Part shown: in pieces, positions 1 to 7,448 of the stretch
Position numbering within the stretch: position 1 is the first letter of the stretch
How the letters are laid out: every line of letters begins with the position of its first letter
Assembly: GCA_024763115.1 (NCBI GenBank)
Contig: JANTGB010000044.1
Coordinates: 1-11,738 of the forward strand
Reading direction: 5' to 3'
DNA: 11,738 nucleotides
DNA from: Desulfobulbaceae bacterium
Lineage (GTDB): Bacteria > Desulfobacterota > Desulfobulbia > Desulfobulbales > SURF-16
The notes under the pieces: model-generated
The model's input: the letters and a program-made list of their open reading frames with translations, nothing else
What the model was told of the DNA's origin: nothing
Databases searched by the model: none
Made by a program: the position numbers and the translations under genes

Positions 1-346
1 TTGCAAAGCTGTCTTCGTCCAGAGCCCTTTTACTTGGCTGGCGGTCAGCATAGAAAACACCAATGGGGCGACGATTAACAATAATTGGACTGATAAAAAA
101 AGATTCCACATTCAGGGTTGTTCTGAGTTTGTACATTATCTCTTTGGAGTAGGGAGTAATTTTGGTGTTCTGAATCCATAGCCCTTTCCTGCTGTCAAAA
201 AGATTGGTAAAGAGGTCGTCTTCCGCAGACTTATACACTGGGAAAATAAAATGTTCCATTAAAAAATCAGCACTATTTCCCAGGACAAATTTGGCCGCAA
301 TTCGTGATTTGCGGCTGTCATACAGGGCAAAAATACAGCGATCCAT
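1..346 (-). pseudogene. C-terminal GAF-like domain fragment of an HDOD/GAF-type protein (N-terminus lost, C-terminus beyond the window)
   Basis: This open frame of 115 codons runs off the left edge. Read on the minus strand it begins MDRCIFALYDSRKSRIA, and near its end carries the block RPIGVFYADRQ. A 'PIG-(V/L)-(F/I)-YADR' block is characteristic of the C-terminal GAF-like domain of deltaproteobacterial HDOD and related signalling proteins, which usually have some 200-300 residues before it. Here nothing comparable precedes it. Homology-like sequence starts at the ATG at 346, and the upstream bases already belong to a palindrome-bearing stretch and to the stop of the ABC permease, 31 bases away. 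I therefore read it as the 3' part of a gene whose 5' part was lost by rearrangement. I see no good ribosome binding site in front of the ATG. The domain call is made by eye and is moderately sure. Confidence 0.55.
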
Positions 347-350
347 ACAA

Positions 351-400
351 AAATGTTCCACACCTTCTGTTTTGTGGCTACGGAACGGAACGTTCCAGGC
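351..400. repeat. Palindrome-bearing junction sequence between ABC permease and GAF fragment
   Basis: This stretch contains the perfect 10-base palindrome GGAACGTTCC (387-396) preceded by a further GGAAC, and a second GTTCC about 25 bases to the left. It encodes the last residues of the permease (LERSVP) and separates that stop from the truncated GAF gene. It has the look of a small dispersed palindromic element at a rearrangement point, but only one copy lies in this window, so the repeat call is an inference. Confidence 0.3.
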
Positions 401-2051
401 TTCGCACCCCTTTTTTGAAAAAATAGAACGCACAGCTTCCGCCAATAAAGACGGCTAAGATGAACCAGCCGCCCATCAGACCCCAATCAAGTAAGGACAT
501 TCTCCCGTCGGCCAGCCACCTCCTTATTATCCAGTAAAGCGGTTCAACGCCGATTGCTATAATGACCATTTGCAGGGCCATGGCCGTGAAAAGAAAAAAA
601 ATCGCTCCCAGCGATCCTTGGGCTGCGGCCCGGTTTTCGGCCTTAAAATCGGCAAACATTGAGCCAAAGCCTATGGCCATAGCCACCACCGTCCAGGTGA
701 TGATAATGCTTGACAAAACACTGAACCACCACATGGGCCCGCTGATTTCCAGCAGATAGTCGGAAACCGTGACCAGGAGCAGGGAAAGAAAGGTAAAAGG
801 GATTGCGTAAAAAAGAAATTTATAAAAAAGAAAGCGGCTCATTGGTAAGGGTGAGGCGGCAATGATGTAAAAGGAGCCTGACTCGCCGCCCACTGAGGGG
901 TAAACAAAACGGGCTGACAGGGAAATGATAATGAAGCCGGTGAGGCCGATGTTGAGAAAAGATATAAGGTTGGTTATGTACTCCTTCTGCATGAAGGAGC
1001 GCTCCAGGGGAAGAGCCTTGAAGCTGTAGAGGTAGACAATAACCAGGGCAGCGATCATAAAAAGCTGCGACCATTCGGCGGAGTCGCGAAGAAATGTCTT
1101 CAGCTCCTTTCTAAAGATCCATTGTCGTGCTCCGCCCAGAAGCTCTTTTCTCTTCCTGAATCGGCGGGAGCCGCCAAATGACTCCTGGGACTTTGAATAG
1201 CCGGAAAGGAAAAAAACATCCATGGCCCATTGCCCAAGAAAAAAGAGCGAGACAGGGGTGGTCAGAAGCAGGGAAACAAGAAGACGGTCAATCACCCTTT
1301 CCGTCAGGTAGCCAGTCAAAAGATTTGCGGCCCAGGCTCCGGGAACCCAGGGGCCGGCCGGCCTTGACATGGCAGCCAGATATTCGACAAAATGACCGTA
1401 GCTATTCGGATTAACGAGTTCCTCGGGCCGCAGCATTCTGAGCATTATGTAAAGAAAAATTCCGAAACAGAGGAAGAGATAAAAAACAATGTCTCTGGTT
1501 CGCCTGGCCGGAAAAAAACGGATAAGCAGCACCGTGATTCCCATCCCGAAACCGTTGGCAATAAAGGCGATGGCCAACACCGTTATAAGGAGGAGTGGAT
1601 AATAGAGGATCCCGGCCTGAAAAATCCTGCCATAGGCCATGAATACCGGCAGTGAAAATAGCACCATCATCCAGGAGGTGTAAGCTGTGGTGGTGACATA
1701 GCGCATGGCATAGATGGCGGATGGGCTGACCGGGGCGCTGAATATTATTTCGTTGTCCTGGGAAAGATAAATGGTGGAAACGGCCGAGACCATGCTGGAA
1801 AAAATGAGCATGGCAAACATAACGATCCAGGCCATCTGGTAAATCTTCAGGCTGAGAATAATGCCCAGTTCACTCTGGCCGTGAAAATAGGCAACAACCT
1901 TAAGCGAAACAAGATAGAGGGCAACGAGCAGTGCTGTTCCGCAGCAGAAAAGACCCACACTGCGGGGCCGTAACCTTTTTTGCCGAAATAAATGGTTGCG
2001 GGCCGTATGCAGAAAGGGGCTGATAAGGGTATGGAACAAGGATTTTGTCAT
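378..2051 (-). CDS. ABC-2-type exporter permease, about 12 membrane segments
   Basis: This 557-residue polytopic membrane protein is the likely membrane partner of the ATPase encoded just upstream. Hydrophobic segments are visible at roughly residues 31-55, 71-93, 120-138, 148-172, 187-203, 258-276, 330-343, 360-380, 406-430, 441-463, 478-500 and 525-545. The arrangement is two similar halves around a basic cytoplasmic loop at about 290-325 (GGSRRFRKRKE). The motif SQDNEIIFSAPVS at 97-109, just after the second segment, is typical of the 'putative ABC exporter' permeases paired with EcsA-like ATPases, where it reads SxDxExLLSAPxS. The ATG overlaps the ATPase stop as ATGA, so the two are translationally coupled. 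The exported substrate cannot be told from sequence. The last few residues lie in a palindromic sequence, so the natural C-terminus may have been altered. Confidence 0.9.
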   Translation of the reverse strand: MTKSLFHTLISPFLHTARNHLFRQKRLRPRSVGLFCCGTALLVALYLVSLKVVAYFHGQSELGIILSLKIYQMAWIVMFAMLIFSSMVSAVSTIYLSQDNEIIFSAPVSPSAIYAMRYVTTTAYTSWMMVLFSLPVFMAYGRIFQAGILYYPLLLITVLAIAFIANGFGMGITVLLIRFFPARRTRDIVFYLFLCFGIFLYIMLRMLRPEELVNPNSYGHFVEYLAAMSRPAGPWVPGAWAANLLTGYLTERVIDRLLVSLLLTTPVSLFFLGQWAMDVFFLSGYSKSQESFGGSRRFRKRKELLGGARQWIFRKELKTFLRDSAEWSQLFMIAALVIVYLYSFKALPLERSFMQKEYITNLISFLNIGLTGFIIISLSARFVYPSVGGESGSFYIIAASPLPMSRFLFYKFLFYAIPFTFLSLLLVTVSDYLLEISGPMWWFSVLSSIIITWTVVAMAIGFGSMFADFKAENRAAAQGSLGAIFFLFTAMALQMVIIAIGVEPLYWIIRRWLADGRMSLLDWGLMGGWFILAVFIGGSCAFYFFKKGVRSLERSVP

Positions 2052-2821
2052 GATTTCAAGGCATGAATTACAGCCCCCAGTTCATGGGCGCCGGTAAGTT
2101 CCAGAAAGATATCTTCCAGGCCGCTGCCTTCCAGTCTGGCCTCGCGGCGCAGCGATTCCAGGCTGCCCATGGCCCCTATCTTCCCCTGCTGGATAATGGC
2201 GATCCGCTCACATATCTGCTCAGCGATCTCCAGGGAATGGGTGGAGAGAAAGATGGCTTTTCCGCGGGCCGCGTAATCCCTGAACAGTTCCTTCACCAGT
2301 TTGGCGCTTTTCGGGTCAAGTCCCACCATGGGTTCATCGACAATAATCAGGGGCGGTTCAAGCATAAAGGTAGCAGTCATGATCAACTTCTGGCGCATGC
2401 CGTGGGAATAGCTTTCAATTAGATTATCGTCCCAATCTGTTAGGTCAAAGAGATCAAGATAATGTCGGCAGCGCTCATATTCATGGCGTTCAAGGCTGTA
2501 GAGGCCGGCGATAAACTGGAGGAATTCCGAACCGGTCAGTTTCTCGTATAGATAGGGGCGATCCGGGATATATCCGGTTATTTTTTTGCATTCTTCCGGG
2601 TAAGAGGCCAGATCGACATTATTGATCCTGATCGTGCCGCTGTCCGGCTGTAAAATTCCGGCCAGCATTTTTATAGTCGTTGTTTTCCCGGCCCCGTTCG
2701 GCCCCAGGAAGCCAAGGATCTGGCCTGCGCTTACCGTAAAGCTGATGTCATCTACTGCCTTGTAATTGTCAAAATTCTTGCTGAGATGTTCAACTGCCAG
2801 CATGTTTTTTTCTTCTGTCAT
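2048..2821 (-). CDS. ABC transporter ATP-binding protein
   Basis: This is a complete 257-residue nucleotide-binding subunit of an ABC exporter, acting on the cytoplasmic face of the inner membrane. Visible motifs, in order: Walker A GPNGAGKTT (40-48), a Q-loop region GYIPDRPYLYEKLTG (83-97) with Asp where Glu is common, signature YSHGMRQKL (138-146), Walker B LIIVDEP (158-164), D-loop GLDP (167-170) and the switch His195 in FLSTH. The IPDRPYLYEKLTG type of Q-loop and the SHGMRQKL signature match the EcsA/CcmA-like exporter ATPases rather than importers. The start overlaps the stop of the transglutaminase-like gene by ATGA, and its own stop overlaps the permease start the same way. All three genes thus form one translationally coupled unit. 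Confidence 0.97.
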   Translation of the reverse strand: MTEEKNMLAVEHLSKNFDNYKAVDDISFTVSAGQILGFLGPNGAGKTTTIKMLAGILQPDSGTIRINNVDLASYPEECKKITGYIPDRPYLYEKLTGSEFLQFIAGLYSLERHEYERCRHYLDLFDLTDWDDNLIESYSHGMRQKLIMTATFMLEPPLIIVDEPMVGLDPKSAKLVKELFRDYAARGKAIFLSTHSLEIAEQICERIAIIQQGKIGAMGSLESLRREARLEGSGLEDIFLELTGAHELGAVIHALKS

Positions 2822-4272
2822 GGCATCACCTTAATCTGCAAACGGCCCAGCAGCGCCCCTATCTTGATCTGTTCCCTTGTCTCGCCCACCGTAAAACCGA
2901 TATGGCCGAGATCAGCGGGTATCTGGTTGGTTGTTGTGTCAAGACTTAGCCAGTTGCCGTCCAGGCAGACTTCATTCCAGGCATGATAGTAAAAGGCGCC
3001 CTGGGAAAAGGTGACGCCTGCGACAATCCGGGCCGGGATCTCCATGCTCCGGGCCAGGGCCGTGAACAGGGCCGCGTGTTCATTACAGTCGCCCCGCCGC
3101 CGGTTTAACGTAGAAAGGGCGTCCGGCACCGTGATCTCAGGTCTTTTATCCAGGTTTTCGTATACCCATTTTGTCAGGGCCTTGACCTTGCTCATGTAGC
3201 CCCTGGTATCAGTGCAGATTTGGCGGGCCAGTTCCTGTATTTTCGGGTTGTCGGCCTGGATATAAGGTGTTGCTGCAAGGCTGTCTGTCTCCTCCTTGCA
3301 GGGTGTCGCCTCATGATCCGGTATTTTTTCCAGGGAGATGGTCAGGATATTGCCGTCAAGCTGCTGGCGATCCCTGTTAAGTTGAAAATCTCCTTCTGCC
3401 GGAAAGGTGAGGCGGTAGGAAATTGTGGTCAGGTTTTTTAAGTCAACCATGTTGCCGGTCACAGGTACGGAGACGCTGCGGAGAAGGTCTGTGGCCGGTT
3501 TTTTGATATCGGTTGCCTTGAATTCGGGTTCGGCCAGCATGGTAAATCCTGCCGGCGACTCCTCCTTGACCAGATTGCCGTTCTTGTCAAGCCAACTGTT
3601 GACCCGTATGCCGGAAAAATATTCGACAAAATGATGCAGGTTATGCACCTGTCCTTTAATTAACACCTTTTCCAACCCCTTGTATTCCAGGGTAGTGTCA
3701 TTACCGGCCAGGGTAACCGGGTCAAAATAGGGAACTTTAATCCGGTCGCCGGATTGAAGATTCTGTTTCAGGAGATAGCCGCGCTGGTTTATGGCCAGAT
3801 AGGGGGCACCGGCTAAACGGATCTGATCCGAAATTTTCTCCTTGCCGGTGGACATGGTGAAATGCACTGTCCTGCCATCAACCGTGCCGTTCACCGACAT
3901 GGTTGAAAACGGTGAATCCATGGCAAAATCAAATGAGCGAAGAAGAAGGGAGGGAGTAAGCTCGGCAGTGACACGCATTTCCACCGGATGATATTCGTTC
4001 AGGATGCGGAGATTAAGACGGGCCGACTGATGGAGGATAAATCCTTCGCCATCCGCCGGCATGAGCCTGCTCTTCACAAAACCGATACGTTCGTTCTTAA
4101 AATAGACTCCCACATACCGTTCTTCCCTGGCCCGCTGCAAAACCTTGATCTCCTGCGAATCAAGGGTCTTGATGTTGTGATCCCGCCACATCAGGGCGGC
4201 AAAAAGAGCAGCCCAGCCGAGTAGAAAGAGTATCTTTAAAACTGAATAACTACCTGTTTTTTTTATTTTCAT
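2818..4272 (-). CDS. Transglutaminase-like protein with an N-terminal membrane anchor
   Basis: This 484-residue protein has one hydrophobic segment at about 11-28 (VLKILFLLGWAALFAALM) behind a lysine-rich start, so it is a signal-anchored protein facing the periplasm. Residues 50-300 are beta-rich with no motif I recognise. The C-terminal part is a transglutaminase-like (papain-fold) domain: Cys396 in RRRGDCNEHAALF, His430 in FYYHAWNEV, and Asp445 in WLSLDTT, in the order Cys-His-Asp expected for the catalytic triad. Such domains act as proteases, amidases or cross-linkers on proteins or peptidoglycan; which applies here is not known. It is first in the operon, with its stop overlapping the ATPase start. 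A GATGAGGGCAG stretch about 14 bases upstream is the only ribosome-binding-site-like sequence. The coupling suggests it works with the exporter, perhaps maturing the exported substrate. Confidence 0.88.
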   Translation of the reverse strand: MKIKKTGSYSVLKILFLLGWAALFAALMWRDHNIKTLDSQEIKVLQRAREERYVGVYFKNERIGFVKSRLMPADGEGFILHQSARLNLRILNEYHPVEMRVTAELTPSLLLRSFDFAMDSPFSTMSVNGTVDGRTVHFTMSTGKEKISDQIRLAGAPYLAINQRGYLLKQNLQSGDRIKVPYFDPVTLAGNDTTLEYKGLEKVLIKGQVHNLHHFVEYFSGIRVNSWLDKNGNLVKEESPAGFTMLAEPEFKATDIKKPATDLLRSVSVPVTGNMVDLKNLTTISYRLTFPAEGDFQLNRDRQQLDGNILTISLEKIPDHEATPCKEETDSLAATPYIQADNPKIQELARQICTDTRGYMSKVKALTKWVYENLDKRPEITVPDALSTLNRRRGDCNEHAALFTALARSMEIPARIVAGVTFSQGAFYYHAWNEVCLDGNWLSLDTTTNQIPADLGHIGFTVGETREQIKIGALLGRLQIKVMP

Positions 4273-4479
4273 ACATGGCCATATCAGCTGCCCTCATCCG
4301 GCGCTGTTATCCTTTGCCCACATCATCCGGAATCAAACGGTGAGACGTAGAATTCGCCTGCCTCCAAAGCAACAGTGTCACAAAAATAGTACCATTTCCC
4401 CTTATTCTACAATTTTTCCCGGAAAATAAGAACAGGCTGGTTATCGCGATGATCACCCGGACTAATTACAAAGCTAAAT
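4273..4479. other. Intergenic region; weak promoter candidate for the exporter operon
   Basis: No gene is seen. On the minus strand a weak sigma70-like pair is present: TTGTAG at 4412-4407 and TATTTT at 4388-4383, separated by 18 bases. This would start transcription about 105 bases before the transglutaminase gene. Both boxes deviate from consensus, so this is a candidate only. The right-hand part probably already belongs to the IS200-type left end, whose boundary I cannot place. Confidence 0.25.
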
Positions 4480-4677
4480 CCCCAGCTATGCTGGGGAGAA
4501 TAGGATAAAGGCTTTGCCATAGTATTTAAGAAAAGTTCCTTTTGAGTTAAGGGAACAGCACTGAACTGTGACCGAAACCCGAAAGGAGCAACCAATGAAA
4601 AAAGATTAGCACACACAACCTGGGAATGTAAATGTCATATTGTGTGGGTATCTGAGAATAGAAGAAAATCAACTGAC
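4480..4677 (+). mobile_element. 5' remnant of an IS200/IS605-family insertion sequence
   Basis: The segment has the layout of an IS200-type left end. It opens with a perfect hairpin (CCCCAGC, loop TAT, GCTGGGG at 4480-4496), of the kind recognised by the single-strand transposase. A second imperfect stem-loop follows at 4535-4556 (GTTCC...GGGAAC) in the leader, where IS200 elements fold RNA to repress transposase expression. Then come an AAAGGAG ribosome binding site (4583-4589) and the first codons of tnpA. Everything after about codon 28 of tnpA is missing, replaced by copper-ATPase sequence. The left boundary and the right end of the element are not identifiable. Confidence 0.72.
4595..4677 (+). 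pseudogene. tnpA: tnpA of an IS200-type element, frameshifted and truncated
   Basis: The start is ATG at 4595, 5 bases after an AAAGGAG site. The frame reads MKKD and then a TAG at 4607. Restoring one T after GAT gives MKKD-LAHTTWECKCHIVW-VSENRRK. This matches the start of IS200 transposases, whose consensus is (S)LAHTRWNCKYHIVF-PKYRR. So there is a single-base deletion at codon 5, followed by truncation after about 28 codons. The catalytic HUH motif and the Tyr nucleophile are absent, so the protein cannot be active. In the downstream frame the remnant is fused without a stop to the copper-ATPase fragment, starting at 4678. Confidence 0.75.
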
Positions 4678-4812
4678 GTTTCGGTGGCCGCCGGCATTTT
4701 GTATCCGGCCTTCGGGATTCAGCTCAGTCCGATTATCGCGGCGGTAGCCATGAGCCTGAGTTCGGTCTCGGTCATTAGCAGTGCCCTCAGGTTGAAATTA
4801 TTCAAAAAACGC
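4678..4812 (+). pseudogene. C-terminal end of a CopA-like P1B-type copper ATPase
   Basis: The frame translates to VAAGILYPAFGIQLSPIIAA followed by a VAMSLSSVSVISSALRLKLF block. This is the last membrane segment of bacterial copper-exporting P1B ATPases, which ends in the conserved MSxSSVSVxxNALRLR motif used in copper coordination. Only about 45 of some 750 residues remain. All catalytic parts (DKTGT phosphorylation site, TGE, the N domain, the CPC motif) are missing. It is joined in frame on its left to the IS200 tnpA remnant and loses recognisable homology on the right near 4812, although the frame stays open to a TAA at 4927-4929. It is the relic of two separate recombination joints. Confidence 0.78.
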
Positions 4813-4844
4813 CACTTTGCTCTTCGGCTCTTTCTTCAGTTCAA

Positions 4845-5465
4845 GTGGAAAAGTATCCGCTTAAAGAGGAAAATTGTTCAAGCTTCCTGTATCGGCCAGG
4901 GGAACAACCGAAATATTCTCGACAAGTAACTACTCAGGGGGCAAGCCGCAAGCTGGCTGAACAGTATTTTTATATTCTGGATGATCTGCTGCTGACACAC
5001 CGGCTACCGGTATTCACCAAACGAGCCAAACGGAGGATGGTCAGCCATCCCAAGTTTTATTTTTTCGATGCGGGAGTGTATCGGGCAATTCGCCCGAAAG
5101 GACCATTGGACCGACCTGAAGAAATAGATGGAGTGGCACTGGAGACCTTGGTCTTCCAGGAACTGCTGGCTGTTAATGACCTGCACCGGCTCGGATACGA
5201 GCTCTTTTACTGGCGGACAAGCAATGGCCAGGAGGTTGACTTTGTCCTGTATGGTGAAGCAGGCATTATTGCCATCGAGGTAAAACGGGCAGCAAAAATT
5301 CGTGCAAGAGAGCTTCGAGGTCTGAAAGCCTTCTCTCGTGACTACCCCATGGCCGCCCTGTATATGTTTTATGGTGGTGATACCAGAATGTATATTGACG
5401 ATATAACGCTTGTCCCGATTCAACAAGCATTACTGCAACTGCCGCAACTGCTTGACGCAGGATAG
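4845..5465 (+). pseudogene. C-terminal part of an AAA-type ATPase/DUF4143 protein (ATPase half lost)
   Basis: The readable part is 206 residues from a GTG at 4845, but no proper start signal is visible and the true upstream end is a recombination joint between about 4812 and 4850. Residues 24-42 (YSRQVTTQGASRK then YF) fit the winged-helix segment that precedes DUF4143 in these proteins (YS-x6-G-x-SRK). Residues 40-83 (YFYILDDLLLTHRLPVF, HPKFYFFDAGVYRA) are diagnostic of the family. Towards the end, VDFVLYGEAGIIAIEVKRA contains the Asp132, Glu145 and Lys147 of a PD-(D/E)xK-like nuclease fold. Full-length relatives have about 400 residues with an N-terminal AAA domain (Walker A GPRQ-G-KT); none of that is here. 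It may still be translated, but it is best treated as a truncated gene. Confidence 0.75.
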
Positions 5466-5659
5466 ATGATGATAAGAAGTTGCTTTACCGCAGGAAAATG
5501 AATTATACACAATTATACAATGTTTAATTTTACTCTGACCCCAATAATAAATCTTATATTTCACGACCTGACCCGTGTTAGTCAACGGCTCCAGGTTAGC
5601 GACTTTGAGTAGTTATCTCTCCCAACCCTTTGTTTTCTTGACAAAATATTGTCTCTTTG
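5466..5659. other. Junction sequence between DUF4143 and hsdR fragments, with a mobile-element-like motif
   Basis: No gene is seen. At 5521-5546 the plus strand carries a TTTTACTCTGACCCCAAT stretch (minus strand ATTGGGGTCAGAGTAAAA). I associate this with the flanks of REP-associated tyrosine transposases, and a second GGGTCAGG lies nearby on the minus strand (5568-5575). Next to the broken hsdR end is the imperfect palindrome GACAAAATATTGTC (5640-5653). The bases between 5466 and 5520 are AT-rich with no visible function. Confidence 0.3.
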
Positions 5660-6589
5660 CTATGTAGCGGAACGATGACATTCGTCGATAATGATAATAC
5701 TGAAAGCATCTTCTCTGTAGTGCTGGGTAAGAAAGCTGGCAAAATCTTCATCCTCGTCGTCCAGGCCCAGGGTTTGATAGGTGGCAATGTGGATGCGTGC
5801 ATTTCTGGCCGTATTCTCTCCCCGTACATTCTTGACAGTACGGACATTATCACCAAAAGCAGCCTTGAGTTTGCTATATGCCTGTGTGCGCAGTTCGTCG
5901 CGGTCACATAAAAAGAGTGCTGGTTTAGGAAGTTGTTCCGCCTCGTGTAATCGCCATAACAGATTAGTAGCAATAACGGTTTTCCCGGAACCTGTGGATA
6001 GGCTGAGCAGAATGCGGGCCGGTTCGTTTTTTTGTTGACAGCATATAATTTTTTCAAAGGCTGCTCGTATTGCAGCATCCTGATAATATCGACTTTGCGA
6101 CCAAGCAGGACTATCAGTCATGAACAGCATCCTGGCTATCGGCTGAGTAATGTTTATGCTTGTATCTTTTTCATAACGGGTACACAAGTCGGCATGAGGC
6201 AGAAAGTCCTCAAAGGGGAAAGGCCCAGTCTGAAGACTGGTCACATTATCAAACTCTCCATAGCGGTGACCGTTGGTGGCAAATACATATTTAACATCAA
6301 AACGTTTGCAAGCAGCATACCCCTTGGCTTGCTGCATACCTTTAAGGGGATCTTCGCTTTCTTTTTTGGCTTCCAGCACGGCAACGGGAAGGGGTTTAGG
6401 CATATCACCGACTTGTACGCAAAGCAAATAATCCGTACGACCTGACCCTTTGCGGCGGCGTCCTTTTGGTCCGGTGGGTTCCACGGGTGCTGGGGTTTCG
6501 AGCTTTATTCGCTGAGGATCAGCGTAACCTTTTTGGCGCAGAACCGGATCAATTAGATGAAAACGAGTTTCAGCTTCATTGTAGCTCAT
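5660..6589 (-). pseudogene. hsdR: Type I restriction endonuclease subunit R (HsdR/EcoEI-type), truncated after the DECH motif
   Basis: This 309-residue frame starts at ATG 6589, with an AGGGG about 11 bases upstream. The N-terminal nuclease domain shows Asp53 in GRTDYLL, Glu73 and Lys75 in VAVLEAKKE, and the QQAKGYA block (86-92), which is the Q-x3-Y motif typical of type I R subunits. The helicase domain begins with Walker A STGSGKTVIA (198-207), then LFLCDRDEL (226-234) and motif II IIIIDECHRSA (298-308). Right after DECHRSA the frame ends in a TAG. Normal HsdR proteins have 800-1100 residues, so helicase motifs III-VI and the C-terminal HsdM-binding region are gone. No hsdM or hsdS lies nearby. 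DNA translocation and cleavage cannot work in this form. Confidence 0.88.
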
Positions 6590-6976
6590 TATTTTCTTGC
6601 CCCTAACCCTCTTGCCAGTTTAAGAGAGTTTTCAGTTTGTCGGTTCAATGTACAATAGTCTTTGGGACGATAATATTTTGATGAGAAACAGTCTGATGTT
6701 TGAAAGAATTTGTTGAAATTACCATTTATGATACTTTATGCAAGCACAAGAAGTAGGTGCTTGGGCGCTAAAATTAACTGACCCACTTATGCTAAGAATT
6801 TGTGACCCTCTTTGTGCGCAGAGATAGCAGAATGATACTGGTGTAGATACGCGAATTATTTGAATTAAGATATGGCACTTTTTTGCAAATTAACATGAAC
6901 AAGTTAGCCATATTCTCACAATAAAATAACACAGTTATTTCCTTGAAATAACGAATAAAATCCATCAAGCATATAA
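6590..6976. other. AT-rich non-coding stretch upstream of the hsdR fragment
   Basis: I find no convincing gene on either strand. One short perfect stem is present, CAAGCAC (6741-6747) with GTGCTTG (6757-6763). The hsdR promoter should lie near 6600-6700 on the minus strand, but no clear pair of boxes stands out. Confidence 0.3.
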
Positions 6977-7159
6977 TTATCATATTGCAATGCTGACGTA
7001 GATAGTTATGACCACAGAGGTACAGGAGAAGGTGATGTTGATTTTTACGACTCCGGGTCGGGTGAGTGTAAATCAGGCTATTTAGATATGTACCCAGGTG
7101 GTTCCGGGACAATTACCACTGACGACGGTGAGGTGTTCGATGTGGAAATGGATAATTAA
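6977..7159 (+). pseudogene. C-terminal fragment of a Gly/Asp-rich protein, family unknown
   Basis: The frame is open from just after a TAA at 6974 to tandem stops TAA TAA at 7157-7162, about 60 codons. It has no start codon before an internal Met. From residue 9 it reads DSYDHRGTGEGDVDFYDSGS, then ends TTDDGEVFDVEMDN. The composition, rich in Gly, Asp, Ser, Thr and aromatic residues with alternating polar patterns, looks like a real secreted or surface beta-protein tail. It is unlike the AT-rich noise around it. The double stop also fits a genuine gene end. I do not recognise the family. It may be the remnant of a deleted gene, or chance. Confidence 0.35.
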
Positions 7160-7448
7160 TAAGGGGAACAACAACGCTAAACTAGATAAACAAGGGCTAT
7201 AATTACTCGCCGCAAAAAGGGTGGCCTGTTACGGGTAAGTGGTTACAGCAAGAGTAATTATTTTGGTAAAACCATTTGGCCAAACAGGGGGGGTAAACTC
7301 CAACATTGCGGTGACAGCACCAGCCCGACACGAAGCGAAGTCAGCTGGATTTTGAGTACAGCCGAAGAAAAATAGAACTAGTTAAGATTACTATATTTCA
7401 CCTGAAGCAAGTTCAAATTTGCTCCTTTTTTGCTCCAACAGCCACCCA
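7160..7448. other. Unassigned region between the Gly/Asp-rich fragment and the TAC operon
   Basis: One plus-strand frame is open from about 7188 (GCT) to a TAG near 7371, with no start codon and no family resemblance. I looked for tRNA, tmRNA and riboswitch signatures in the GC-richer part (7210-7360) and found none. No convincing terminator follows the chaperone gene on the minus strand; AGCAA/TTGCT at 7407-7424 is too short. Confidence 0.25.

Noticed and set aside
4407..4616. Minus-strand open frame of 69 codons
   Set aside because: It is antisense to the IS200 leader with its hairpins; no protein-family feature.
5004..5426. Minus-strand frame of 140 codons
   Set aside because: It is the antisense shadow of the DUF4143 coding sequence, which has clear family motifs on the plus strand.
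7188..7380. Possible structured RNA or tmRNA
   Set aside because: No T arm, acceptor stem, tag frame or known riboswitch box could be found; only unassigned GC-richer sequence.
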